64,000 nt of DNA, taken from contig JANXYK010000008.1 of assembly GCA_025350055.1 (NCBI GenBank), forward strand, positions 1 through 64,000, in the 5' to 3' direction. Source of the DNA: Gammaproteobacteria bacterium (GTDB lineage Bacteria; Pseudomonadota; Gammaproteobacteria; Steroidobacterales; Steroidobacteraceae). The notes beneath the pieces were generated by a model. The model ran no database searches, had not been told where the DNA came from, and saw only the letters and a list, made by a program, of their open reading frames with translations. This document shows, piece by piece, positions 1-8,788 of the stretch. Positions within the stretch are counted from its first letter, which is position 1. The number at the start of each line of letters is the position of its first letter. The translations under genes and the position numbers were made by a program.

Positions 1-593
1 ACGCCCTGCTTCAGGCAATCGGGCACCAGGACATGCGCGACACCGCCATAAAAGCTGAACATGCGCCGATGCGCCCCCAGCCAGTTGCGGCTTTTCATGT
101 CCTCGGCCGCCCAGGCAAAGAGCAACTGACTAAAACCCAGCGCCGCGACGAACACGTAAGCCTTGCGGATCAGCCCCGTGTTCGGCTCGACCCACTCGAG
201 CGCATCGCCGGCGTAATCCACTTCGATCCGCTCGCCCGGCGCAAACTCGCGCGCCGTGACCGAGGTTTCCCGGTACTGCGGGAACTTGCGGTAAAAGTGC
301 TTCCAGAAATTCGGGTACGTGATCAGCTGCTGCGCCTTCTCCTCCCACAGGAACTTCAGCGGGTGACCGAGACCGAGCTCGTGGATGATCGAGGGCCAGT
401 CCAGCTGCGCCATCCACAGCGGTTCGCTCAGAGGCTTGGCCCGGTCCGGTGAGCTGCGGTCCCCGTCGCGCACCTCCCGCACGGTGCGCCGTGAACAGCC
501 CAGTGCGCGCGCGATCTCGCGCAAGCCCCGACCCTCGCTGAGGCGTCGGCGGATCTCTTCATGCCGACGCACCGTCATGCTCCTGCTTCCCAT
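1..593 (-). CDS. istA: IS21-family transposase IstA, N-terminal part (runs off the left edge)
   Basis: The reverse strand is open from an ATG at 593 to the window edge, about 197 codons. An alternative ATG lies at 578. The N-terminus is a helix-turn-helix (RRLSEGRGLREIARALG, SRRTVREV). It is followed by the start of the DDE core with VDYAGD, and VPDCLKQGV near the edge supplies the second acidic residue. This order is that of IS21 IstA, which needs the AAA+ helper IstB for transposition; IstB would lie outside the window. Terminal repeats of the same element are seen upstream at 847-922. Family confidence is high. Whether the element is complete cannot be judged. Confidence 0.88.
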   Translation of the reverse strand, partial: MGSRSMTVRRHEEIRRRLSEGRGLREIARALGCSRRTVREVRDGDRSSPDRAKPLSEPLWMAQLDWPSIIHELGLGHPLKFLWEEKAQQLITYPNFWKHFYRKFPQYRETSVTAREFAPGERIEVDYAGDALEWVEPNTGLIRKAYVFVAALGFSQLLFAWAAEDMKSRNWLGAHRRMFSFYGGVAHVLVPDCLKQG

Positions 594-846
594 CGCGCGC
601 TCTCCTTCGTGTGGAAGCACGAAGGTAGCCGAGCGCCCCGCCGCAGCTTGGCCCGCCGCCAGAACGCCACATTCCGCGGCTGAGACCGCGCGTTGGCAAA
701 AATCAACCACCCGCAAGGCCCGCAGGGCCGCGACCGGCACCTACCCCTGGCTTGGGGCACCCCTGGAAACGGGCTTCTGGACTTGCACATCGACATCGGT
801 GGACCACTCCGGCGAGCGCTTCGGGCGCGTCAAAACACGCCCCGCC

Positions 847-922
847 GGTGGTACCCAATCCCCGAAATCAGGTGGTCCCCAACTGACGAAATTGGGTGGG
901 TCCGAACCGAGGAAATTCTGCA
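847..922. repeat. IS21-type terminal repeats, three imperfect 23-25 bp units
   Basis: Three similar units stand in tandem at 847-869, 870-893 and 894-918. Each reads GGTGG, then about 12 variable bases, then GAAAT. The outer end reads TGCAGAATTTCC on the reverse strand and finishes with TGCA at 919-922. IS21 elements carry multiple terminal transposase-binding repeats and TG...CA ends, so 922 is the likely boundary of the element whose istA begins at 593. Confidence 0.65.
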
Positions 923-1152
923 CTACACTCAGAAAGAGGACGTCTGAATCGTGCGCTTGCCCGCGGTCTTCCGATGTCGCGCGAGTCCGCCCTCTTTGGA
1001 TGGGTGGCCGCACCCGGCCAGGAACCGTCGCTGACAGTCTTGGATTGGCGGCCACTCAGGCGCCGCTCGTCGGTCGCGATAGACTGTGCACATTCGGGAA
1101 ATGACGAAGTTAGCTCGGTAGTCCGTGCTAACCAGCCATTGAGGGGTGCCGA

Positions 1153-2013
1153 ATGACAAGACTTTACGCGTTCGTCCTAGCGCCGCTCGTTCTAGCGCTC
1201 ACGCTTGCAACGGCCTGGGGTCAGACGTCGGGCGAGCCCGAGTCAGTCGTCATTCGCAGCGGCTCGGCCACCCTGCACGCGGTGCTCTGGCGTCCGCCGG
1301 GCCGCGGCCCGTTCCCTGCCATCCTGTTGAATCACGGCAGCGGCCGAACCAGCGAAGAGCTGCAGCGCCTCGGCCCCTACGAGCGGAATGCCGATACGCT
1401 CGGTCCGGTCTTCGCTCGCCATGGCTACGTGTTCCTCTACTTGTACAGGCGCGGCGACGGGCTCTCCACTGATCAGGGGGCTAACGCCGTTGAGCTAATG
1501 AACAGGGAATTCGCGGCGCACGGGCAGGAGGCGCGCAATGCGCTGCAGTTACAGTTGCTGGCAGGCCGAGACATGGCGGACGCCCAGGCCGCACTCGCGT
1601 TTCTGCGGGCACGCCCCTACGTTGATCCGGGAGATGTCGCCCTTGTCGGCCACTCGTTTGGAGGCTCGCTCACGGTGCTCATGGCCGAACGCGAGCCGAA
1701 TCTGCGAGCGGTCGTCGTCTTCTCCGCAGCCGGCTATAGCTTTGATCGCTCTTCGGAATTGCGGGCGCGGCTTCTGGCCGCGGTTGGAAATATCGCAGCG
1801 CCGGTCTTCTTCATCCACGCCGAAAACGATTACTCTCTCTCGTCAGGCAAGATGCTGGACACTCGCCGCGAACAAATCGGCAAACCGCATCGCTTGAAGA
1901 TCTATCCGCCGATCGGCGACACCGCCGATGAGGGCCACGATTTTCTGCATCTCGGCGTGAATATCTGGGAGCCCGCCGTGTTTACCTTTCTAGACGAAAA
2001 CATGCGCAGATGA
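1153..2013 (+). CDS. Secreted alpha/beta hydrolase (dienelactone-hydrolase-like)
   Basis: A 286-residue protein with a cleavable signal peptide (residues 1-23, ending ATAWG|Q). The rest is an alpha/beta hydrolase fold. The oxyanion region is LLNHGSG near residue 58 and the nucleophile elbow is GHSFGG with Ser168. A likely acid is Asp226 in HAENDY, and the likely catalytic histidine is His262 in EGHDF. The family contains prolyl oligopeptidase-like and dienelactone-hydrolase-like esterases; the substrate cannot be read from sequence. The gene stands alone just outside the IS21 end, so it may belong to the same accessory region. Confidence 0.8.
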   Translation: MTRLYAFVLAPLVLALTLATAWGQTSGEPESVVIRSGSATLHAVLWRPPGRGPFPAILLNHGSGRTSEELQRLGPYERNADTLGPVFARHGYVFLYLYRRGDGLSTDQGANAVELMNREFAAHGQEARNALQLQLLAGRDMADAQAALAFLRARPYVDPGDVALVGHSFGGSLTVLMAEREPNLRAVVVFSAAGYSFDRSSELRARLLAAVGNIAAPVFFIHAENDYSLSSGKMLDTRREQIGKPHRLKIYPPIGDTADEGHDFLHLGVNIWEPAVFTFLDENMRR

Positions 2014-2122
2014 AATCACTGCGGAGCAGCGGGACGCATCATCAGCCTTCCCGAGAGCCAACACTCGCCGTCGCCCGCTTCGGGTCGGTTTGAGAGGTCG
2101 GTCATTGCGTAGTTCAGACTTC

Positions 2123-2151
2123 GAATATTGAGTGGCGATCGCTCAATATTC
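2123..2151. repeat. Perfect inverted repeat, 10-bp arms, 9-nt loop
   Basis: GAATATTGAG at 2123-2132 is exactly complementary to CTCAATATTC at 2142-2151. It lies between the 3' ends of the convergent hydrolase and higA genes. It could be a bidirectional terminator or a protein-binding site. There is no T-tract. The remainder of 2014-2222 shows nothing else. Confidence 0.5.
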
Positions 2152-2222
2152 AAGGTATGTGGCGGCAGCCAACCCTGCTGCCTGGGCGACGCTCACACGT
2201 CTGCGGTGGTGCTAAAGCAAGG

Positions 2223-2606
2223 CTACGCAGCTTTCCTGTTGCGCGCTCGGCCCCGCGAAACCAGCAAATCTGCTGAGACGTTAAAGCGCTCACGGAGTCT
2301 GCGCACCATTGTCATGCTCAAGTCCCGCTTGCCGGTCAAGACCTCGCTCACTCGGCTGGCCGTGCCAAGTAACGGCACGAGATCGGCGCGCGAAAGGCCG
2401 TGCTGATCCATCAAGTAGGTGAGGAGTGCTGGAATCGCCGGCGCCGTACGCGGCCACTGCGCGCGCTCGTAAGATTCGACCAAGCGAGCTTGAGCTACCA
2501 TCCGTGCTCGGTCCTGAGAGTCACTCGATCCCATTAGCTTCTCAACCAGCTTTTTGGCGTCAGCGTGGTCCGCTTCATTGTGAATCACAATCAACGTCGT
2601 TTTCAT
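2223..2606 (-). CDS. higA: HigA-type antitoxin, XRE helix-turn-helix protein
   Basis: A 127-residue protein (ATG at 2606; a GTG one codon upstream at 2609 also fits). The C-terminal half is an XRE helix-turn-helix (LSRADLVPLLGTASRVSEVLTG, then RLRERFNVSADLL), as in the HigA antitoxins that follow a higB toxin gene. The start codon overlaps the stop of the upstream higB remnant in a TGATG arrangement, the usual translational coupling of higBA operons. Since the toxin gene is broken and its promoter is probably separated by an IS, this antitoxin may be an orphan. Confidence 0.82.
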   Translation of the reverse strand: MKTTLIVIHNEADHADAKKLVEKLMGSSDSQDRARMVAQARLVESYERAQWPRTAPAIPALLTYLMDQHGLSRADLVPLLGTASRVSEVLTGKRDLSMTMVRRLRERFNVSADLLVSRGRARNRKAA

Positions 2607-2878
2607 CACACTGTCTCCGCATCAATGCCGTCGTATTCTTCATGCGATCCGAAAAATCGGATCATCAAAATGCCATCTACGTACTGAACCAAGGCAATCA
2701 ACCGAAAATCGTTGGCTTTGATATTGAAGACCACACGACCGCCCTTCAAGATGCTCGCCTTCGGGTGCGCTTTCTTCACCGCCTCCGGCGTCTTCCAGTC
2801 TGCTGATTCCGCAATCGCCAGCCAGGCGTCGTATTGCGCTCGCGCAGCATTGATTCCTCTATGGCCGCCCCGTGTTTT
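2606..2878 (-). pseudogene. higB: HigB-type toxin remnant, 5' end removed by IS256-type element
   Basis: Upstream of higA the reverse strand reads AARAQYDAWL, ADWKTPEAVKKAHPKAS, GGRVVFNIKANDFRLIALV and RFFGSHEEYDGID, the characteristic core and C-terminus of the HigB mRNA interferase (type II toxin). The frame is open for about 92 codons from 2881 but contains no ATG, GTG or TTG before the core. It is preceded by TAA at 2882-2884, exactly where the IS256-type sequence begins. About 10-20 N-terminal residues are therefore missing, and the toxin is probably not made unless a start was created in the IS. Confidence 0.75.
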
Positions 2879-3887
2879 GAGTTAGTGCACCATCGTTTCT
2901 GTAACTTTGACAGTCAAGGCACTGCCGCCATGTTGCAGGTCCGAGCGCCGTAGGCGCGAGGACGTGCAACATGGCGCGGCCGCATCCGGTGGAGCGATGC
3001 GGGGCGAGATTTCGTCGAGGTACCATTCACTCTGAGACCTCGAAGGAACGATAATGACACCACGTGTTGAAAACCATCCTCTGCAAGATGCCCTATCGGC
3101 TTTACTCAATCAAGGACTGGACGGCGCCGGCGAGGCGCTGCGCATTCTGCTCGATGAGGCGAGCACGATTGAACCAAGTCGCTTTCTCAATGCAGCACCA
3201 CACGAGCGCTCGGCTGAGCGCGTGGACTACGCCAATGGCTTTAAGCCCAAGACCGTTATGACGCGTGTCGGCGAAGTGAGGTTTGCCGTTCCGCAAGTGC
3301 GCGAAGCAGGCTTTTATCCCAGTGCACTCGAGAAGGGCTCGCGCACTGAGCAAGCCGTTAACCTGATGCTCGCCGAGATGTATGTTCAGGGTGTTTCAAC
3401 GCGCAAAGTAATCGACGTGTTGCAGCGTCTGCTGGGGCCTGACGTGTCGATTTCCTCGACGCAGGTGAGCCGTGTCACTGAGAAACTGGACGTCGGCTTG
3501 GCGTTGTGGCGTGAGCGGCCGCTGGGTGAAACACCCTACGTGCTGCTGGATGCACGCTACGAGCGCGTACGCGAGGGCGGGCAAATCCGCGACTGCGCGG
3601 TGCTCGTGGCGGTGGGCGTCACTGCAGATGGAAAGCGCCGAGTTCTCGGCGCCTCCGTGGCGTTGTCGGAAGCCGAGGTGCATTGGCGCGAGTTCCTCGA
3701 GAGCCTGGTGCGTCGAGGACTGAGCGGTATGAAGTTGATTGTCTCCGACGATCACGCGGGCCTCAAGGCCGCCCGCCGCGCGGTCTTGCCCAGCGTGCCG
3801 TGGCAGCGCTGTCAGTTTCATCTGCAGCACAACGCTCAAGCCTATGTCGCTCGCCTCGATCAAGGTGAGTCCATTGCTCAGCGTATC
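2879..3887 (+). mobile_element. IS256-type insertion sequence, left end and 5' two thirds only
   Basis: The element appears to begin at about 2879 with GAGTTAGTGCACCATC, abutting the truncated higB. It carries a 5' non-coding region and the first two thirds of an IS256-type transposase. The transposase similarity fades near 3887 and no right inverted repeat is visible before the chrB remnant starts on the other strand. The element is therefore a fragment, probably fixed by an IS-associated deletion. Confidence 0.65.
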
Positions 3888-3926
3888 CGCCGCCGCATGC
3901 AGACGTCGCCACGCTTCGGGGGTTGA
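3054..3926 (+). pseudogene. IS256-family (mutator-type) transposase, C-terminally truncated
   Basis: The 290-codon frame begins with an IS256-type N-terminus and contains the motifs LPNR-like TRKVIDVLQRLLGPDVS, LLDARYERVREG (first Asp) and VSDDHAGLKAARRA (second Asp), then WQRCQFHLQHNAQAY. Full-length members are about 400 residues and have the catalytic Glu in the missing part, so this protein cannot be an active transposase. The last 15-20 codons (after about 3887) are unrelated sequence read through the junction. The start ATG at 3054 follows GAAGGAACG. Confidence 0.85.
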
Positions 3927-4330
3927 ACAGGCGCGGTACAGGCCCTCGAGCACGGGGCTCACTTGTCTAAGCAGCGCGTCGTTGTCTGGCTGTAGCGCAC
4001 GAGCACCCGAGACGATGGCGGCGAGGCCTGGGGCCACCGGGGCCCGAATTCCGCCGACGTCCAGGAAGTGCACGAGCCCGCCGAGGCGCGCGAGCCCTGC
4101 ATCGCCCTCAAGACCAAAACTCGCCAGTAAGACTTCGAAGGTCACTTTCGAGTCGACGTGGCTGAAGTCCGCACCGTCGAAATAAAAACCGATCGCGCGC
4201 TTCGGGCAGCCCTTCGGTCGCTTCAGTCAGACAAACTCGGCCTTCGGGCCAATGAACTCTCGGATGAGCCACACCGAACAGACTCGATCGATCCAAAGTT
4301 GCTGGCGCGTCCGCGAGCAGTGGTATGCCG
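3880..4330 (-). pseudogene. chrB: ChrB-type chromate resistance protein remnant
   Basis: The reverse strand encodes RQQLWIDRVCSVWLIREF, then FDGADFSHVDSKVTFEVLL, then LARLGGLVHFLDVGG. This is the signature order of the ChrB C-terminal domain, the regulator/accessory protein of ChrA chromate efflux. The frame is interrupted by TGA at 4227-4229, where relatives have a Trp in FVWLK. The 5' part is absent and the 3' end runs into the truncated IS256-type element. It is a decayed gene. The open part from GTG 4145 could at most give a domain fragment. Confidence 0.7.
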
Positions 4331-4374
4331 GCTATCTGTGGCGCCGGTTGCCGCAGTCGCCCGCACGTGTCATA

Positions 4375-7300
4375 TCAGCGAGGCTGATTTGCAGCGGCTG
4401 CTGAACCCGCGTCGGTATTTGGCGGGCGGCGGCGCGCAGCTGCAAAACGCAGATATAGCGTGGGCAGCACCAGTAGCGTCAGGAGCGTCGATGAGACCAG
4501 TCCACCGATGACCACCGTGGCCAGTGGTCGCTGGGTTTCCGAGCCAATGTCCCGCGACAAGGCCATAGGCAGCAGGCCAAGCATTGCCAGGAGCGTAGTC
4601 ATCAGCGCGGTGCGCAAGCGGTCGATTGCGCCGCGTTCCACCGCCTCGCGCAGCTCCAGACCCTGGTCGCGCAGTTGATTGAAATGCGAGACCATGACTA
4701 CGCCATTGAGCACCGCTTGGCCGAACAGCGCGATGAAACCAATGGCGGCAGAGACCGACAGCGGCAAACCGCTTACCCACAGTGCGACAATGCCGCCAAT
4801 GAGTGCGAAAGGCAAATTGGCGATAATCAGCCCGGCGCTGCTGAAGCTGTCAAAGGCATTGAACAGCAGCAGGAAGATGATCAGTATCGAGATCGGCACC
4901 ACGATACTCAGTCGTCGCAATGCCCGTTGCTGGTTCTCGAACTCTCCCGACCATTGCAGCCGATAGCCGGCCGGCAGTTGGACATGCGCGGCAACCGCCT
5001 GCTGCATATCCTTGACTACACTGCCCATGTCGCGATCGCGAATGAATACGCCCACCGAGAGCAGACGACCACCGTCCTGGCGGGCGATGTCCATCGCACC
5101 ACTGTACTGACGGAAATGCACCACCTCGGCCAGCGGGATATGCGCACCATCGGATGTGGCAATAAGCATCGCCGGTAGTTCGTCGATGCCGCGCGCCGCA
5201 TCGGCGAGACGGATGACCACGCCGTAGTGTTGCTCGCCCTCGTACAATTCGGTGGCCGCCTTGCCGCCCACAGCAGTCTCGATCAGATCCTGAATATCGG
5301 CCACATTCAGGCCGTAGCGGGCGGCGGCGGCGCGATTGACCTCGAGCAGGTATTGCGGCAGCAGACCCTCGCGGTCGATGGCCGCCTGAGCGACGCCGGC
5401 AACCGGGGCGATTTCGCGCAAGACTTCATGTCCCAGCGCATTGAGCCGATCCAGGTCATCACCGAAGATCTTGATGACGATCTGGCCGTCAACCTGCGAG
5501 ATGCTTTCCAGCACATTGTCATAGATCGGACCGTCGAAGCTCGGGTCCAGCCCGGGCAGGCGGCGCACAGCGGTACCTAGCTGTGCAATGATCTGGTCCC
5601 TGTCGATGCCCTGCCGCCACTGCGATTCGTCCTTGAGGATAATGGCGACTTCCACGCTGCTGATGTTCTTAGGGTCGGTGCCATTCTCCGGCCGACCTGC
5701 CTTGGATACGACCGTCCTGATTTCAGGTACGGAGCGGATAGCAGTCCGGATGCGACGCGTTTCGGCCCTAGCCTCGCTGACCGACAGGCTGGGTGGTAGC
5801 GCGATGTTGGCCCACAGGTCGCCCTCGTTGAGCTCAGGAATGAATTCGCTGCCAAGTCGTGTGGCCAGCAGCAGGCTGAGTGCCAGCGCGACGATGGCGC
5901 TCGTGAAGACCACACGCGGATTCGCCAGCGCCCAGCGCAGCAACGGCTGGTAGTGCCGCTTGCAGACCGCCATCAGCGCATTGTCGCCCCGCGGTGTTTC
6001 GCGAGGAAGGGCCACCGATGAAAGCAGGGGGATCAGCGTCAGCGAAACCAGCAGCGCACCGATCAGCGCGGCGCAGACCGAGTAGGCCATAGGCGCGAAG
6101 ATGCGCGCTTCCTGGCGTTGCAAGGTAAAGATCGGGATGTAGGCCGCAATGATGATGAGCATCGAGAACAGCGTGGGCCGACCCACTTCGGTGGCGGCGG
6201 CGAGGATACTCTGGCGTCGCCCGAGCGCAGCGTCGGCGCCAGCAGCGCCGCCGCCCGGGGCGCCCGCGGCAGCCAGGCGGCGGATGATGTTCTCGATCAT
6301 GATGACCGCACCGTCAACCAGGATGCCGAAGTCCATCGCGCCCAGTGACAGCAGGTTGGCCGGCATGCCAAGCCAGTGCAAGCCGAGAAATGTGGCCAGC
6401 AGTGCCAACGGAATCACCGTGGCAACAATCAACGCAGCTCGCAAGTCGCTCAGGAATGCGTACAACACCGCGATGACCAGCAACGCACCTTCAAGCAGGT
6501 TGCGGAATACCGTGCCCAGCGTGCGATGGATGAGCCATGAGCGGTCGTAGAAGGGCACCAGACTCACGCCGCGCGGCAACAGGGTGTCATTCATTTCGGC
6601 GATCTTCGAGTGCAGCGCGTGCAACACCACCGACGGATTCTCGCCCTTGCGCATGTCGACGATGCCCATGACGATGTCATCGTCGCCATCCTGGCCGACA
6701 ATGCCTTCGCGCTGGGCCGAGCCGATACTGACCGTGCCAAGTTCGCGTACCCTGATGGGGACGCCCGCATTGGCCGTCACCACGGTGTCAGCGATGTCGG
6801 CAACTCCATGCAACATGCCGATGCCGCGTAGCTGGAATTGCTGCGCTCCGTGCTCGACGATGCCACCGCCCGCATTGGTATTGGCACGTTGCAGCGCCGT
6901 GTACACCTGGGCCATCGACACATTCAGGTCGCGCAGTCGCGCGGGGTCGGGCGTTACCACGTATTGCTTGATCTGTCCGCCCATCGAGACGATGTCGGCG
7001 ACACCAGGGACCTGCCGCAGGTACTTTTCTACCACCCAGTCTTCGATCGAGCGCAGCTGGCGTGAGTCGTAGCCCACGCCGGTCAGTCGGTAGCGATAGA
7101 CTTCGCCAATGGCGGTGGTCAGGGGCGCCAACACTGGCGTAACGCCGTCGGGCAGACTGGCATCACGCAGCCGCTCCAGTGCCTGCTGGCGCACGAAGTA
7201 GTCCGTGGGCACATCATCGAAAGTGATGTTGATGTAGGACAGGCCCTGCTGCGTGTGCGAGTTCATCCGCACTGCGTGCGGCATCCCAGCCAGCGCGATC

Positions 7301-7509
7301 TCCAGCGGTACCGTGACCTGTTGTTCGACTTCTTCGGCGGCATGGCCCGGATACTGGGCGATGACCGTCACCTGGGTGTCGGTGACATCAGGGAAGGCTT
7401 CAATAGGCAGCTGCGTGAACGCGTATACGCCGCCGGCGACCAGCAGTGCCACCGCCACAAGCACGTATAGCGGCCGCTGCAGCGATACGGCGATCAACCG
7501 CTGGAGCAT
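4375..7509 (-). CDS. Heavy-metal RND efflux pump, inner-membrane subunit (CzcA/CusA family)
   Basis: A 1044-residue protein of the size and layout of HME-RND pumps. It has TM1 (RPLYVLVAVALLVAGG), a periplasmic porter domain starting TQLPIEAFPDVTDTQV, then TM segments including ALDFGI-type TM4, here AMDFGILVDGAVIMIEN with the proton-relay Asp, and a duplicated second half. It would export divalent or monovalent metal ions from periplasm and cytosol using proton motive force. Its ATG overlaps the last base of the adaptor gene at 7509, so the two are one operon. No outer-membrane channel gene is adjacent. The exact metal is not deducible; an upstream two-component system suggests metal-inducible expression. 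Confidence 0.92.
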   Translation of the reverse strand: MLQRLIAVSLQRPLYVLVAVALLVAGGVYAFTQLPIEAFPDVTDTQVTVIAQYPGHAAEEVEQQVTVPLEIALAGMPHAVRMNSHTQQGLSYINITFDDVPTDYFVRQQALERLRDASLPDGVTPVLAPLTTAIGEVYRYRLTGVGYDSRQLRSIEDWVVEKYLRQVPGVADIVSMGGQIKQYVVTPDPARLRDLNVSMAQVYTALQRANTNAGGGIVEHGAQQFQLRGIGMLHGVADIADTVVTANAGVPIRVRELGTVSIGSAQREGIVGQDGDDDIVMGIVDMRKGENPSVVLHALHSKIAEMNDTLLPRGVSLVPFYDRSWLIHRTLGTVFRNLLEGALLVIAVLYAFLSDLRAALIVATVIPLALLATFLGLHWLGMPANLLSLGAMDFGILVDGAVIMIENIIRRLAAAGAPGGGAAGADAALGRRQSILAAATEVGRPTLFSMLIIIAAYIPIFTLQRQEARIFAPMAYSVCAALIGALLVSLTLIPLLSSVALPRETPRGDNALMAVCKRHYQPLLRWALANPRVVFTSAIVALALSLLLATRLGSEFIPELNEGDLWANIALPPSLSVSEARAETRRIRTAIRSVPEIRTVVSKAGRPENGTDPKNISSVEVAIILKDESQWRQGIDRDQIIAQLGTAVRRLPGLDPSFDGPIYDNVLESISQVDGQIVIKIFGDDLDRLNALGHEVLREIAPVAGVAQAAIDREGLLPQYLLEVNRAAAARYGLNVADIQDLIETAVGGKAATELYEGEQHYGVVIRLADAARGIDELPAMLIATSDGAHIPLAEVVHFRQYSGAMDIARQDGGRLLSVGVFIRDRDMGSVVKDMQQAVAAHVQLPAGYRLQWSGEFENQQRALRRLSIVVPISILIIFLLLFNAFDSFSSAGLIIANLPFALIGGIVALWVSGLPLSVSAAIGFIALFGQAVLNGVVMVSHFNQLRDQGLELREAVERGAIDRLRTALMTTLLAMLGLLPMALSRDIGSETQRPLATVVIGGLVSSTLLTLLVLPTLYLRFAAARRRPPNTDAGSAAAANQPR

Positions 7510-8717
7510 CAGGCGCGGCCCGGGCGCTGTTCCAGCAGGCTCTCCAGGTACAAGGCGCCGTCGGTGACCAGGCTGTCGCCGCGCTCCACGCCGTGAAGCA
7601 GCGTGACACGGCCGGATTGCTCGACGCCTACGGCCACCTCGCGACGTTCAAATCGATCACCTTGGCGCACGAACACATAGTGCTTGTCGCCGATCAGCAG
7701 CACGGCGCTGGCCGCCGCGGTGACGTTGACGCTGGCATCTACTTGCAGACTGGCGGTGACGTACATCTGGCCTTTGAGGCTCCGTCCGGCGTTGGGCACC
7801 AGACCCAGGATTTTCACCGTTCGGGTATTGGGGTCGACGAAGTCCGCCACGCGGATGATGTGACCCTTGAAACTCGCCTCCGGAAAAGCCGGTGACTGCA
7901 CGAGGAACTCGCTGCCGTTGCGCAGTTGACCCAGGTCTTCCTCGCGCGCATCCAACTGAATCCACAGCGAGGCTGGATCGGTCAGCACGAAGGGTGGGGC
8001 GCCGCTCTGATCGGAGCGCAATTCCTGCCCGGGATTGATGTTGCGTTCGACGACTATGCCGTCGATCGGTGAGCGCAGGGTCAGCAAATTGTCGATCTGG
8101 CTGCCGGCATCGCCATAGGTGCGCAGCACCACGCGCGAACGGGTGATATCGGTGTCGGCCGAGGTGGCCGCGGCCTCGGCCTGTTCCAGTTCACTGCGCG
8201 ACACGATGCCGCGTGCATACAGGTCGCGGGTGCGCTCGAAAGTACGTCGCGCCACGTTGCCAGCGGCTTCGAACTTGCGAAAGTCCGCTTGTGCCGAGCC
8301 GTACTCGGCCGAACTCAGATCGGCCAGCGCACTGCCGCGCACCACGTGATCGCCGAGCTGCACGCGGATGCGCAGCACGCGCCCTGAGAAGGGCGCCTGC
8401 ACCCGCACAGTGCGATCTTCATTCCAGACCAGTCGGCCGCTGAGCGTCAACGCGCGCGAAGTGTGAACTTCGGGCGGGGCCGCAACGATGGAGTCCGGTG
8501 ATTGGCGCTGCGGAAACTCCACCACGCTGTCGGTGACTCGAGGCACTGCGGGGCTTGGGGTTTCGTCGGCGCTGCGTTGGCAGCCGGCCAGACTACCCGT
8601 CAGCAGAGCCAGCGCGGCCAGCAACAATGGTGGCTGCAGACCGCTGGCGCGACAGCTACTATGAGCGCCCTGGGTCACGCGAATGGCAATACGGGTGCGG
8701 ATGATGTGTCGGTCCAT
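7509..8717 (-). CDS. RND efflux periplasmic adaptor, lipoprotein (CzcB/CusB type)
   Basis: A 402-residue membrane-fusion protein. A hydrophobic stretch (residues 30-45) ends in a lipobox LTGSLAGC with Cys46, predicting a lipid-anchored periplasmic protein. The N-terminal region before it is long, so a start at the internal GTG (codon 14) is possible. Barrel-sandwich halves are seen at RVQAPFSGRVLRIRVQLGDHV and LRSPIDGIVVERNINPGQ, with an alpha-hairpin between them. It bridges the RND pump encoded just downstream to an outer-membrane channel not present in the window. It is divergent from the response regulator gene with a 71-bp shared intergenic region. Confidence 0.9.
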   Translation of the reverse strand: MDRHIIRTRIAIRVTQGAHSSCRASGLQPPLLLAALALLTGSLAGCQRSADETPSPAVPRVTDSVVEFPQRQSPDSIVAAPPEVHTSRALTLSGRLVWNEDRTVRVQAPFSGRVLRIRVQLGDHVVRGSALADLSSAEYGSAQADFRKFEAAGNVARRTFERTRDLYARGIVSRSELEQAEAAATSADTDITRSRVVLRTYGDAGSQIDNLLTLRSPIDGIVVERNINPGQELRSDQSGAPPFVLTDPASLWIQLDAREEDLGQLRNGSEFLVQSPAFPEASFKGHIIRVADFVDPNTRTVKILGLVPNAGRSLKGQMYVTASLQVDASVNVTAAASAVLLIGDKHYVFVRQGDRFERREVAVGVEQSGRVTLLHGVERGDSLVTDGALYLESLLEQRPGRA

Positions 8718-8788
8718 AAGCCTTCAAGTATGGTGCTACGGGCTTTCACGAGGCTTACTGGGCAGGGCGACGATGATGGATATACGGC

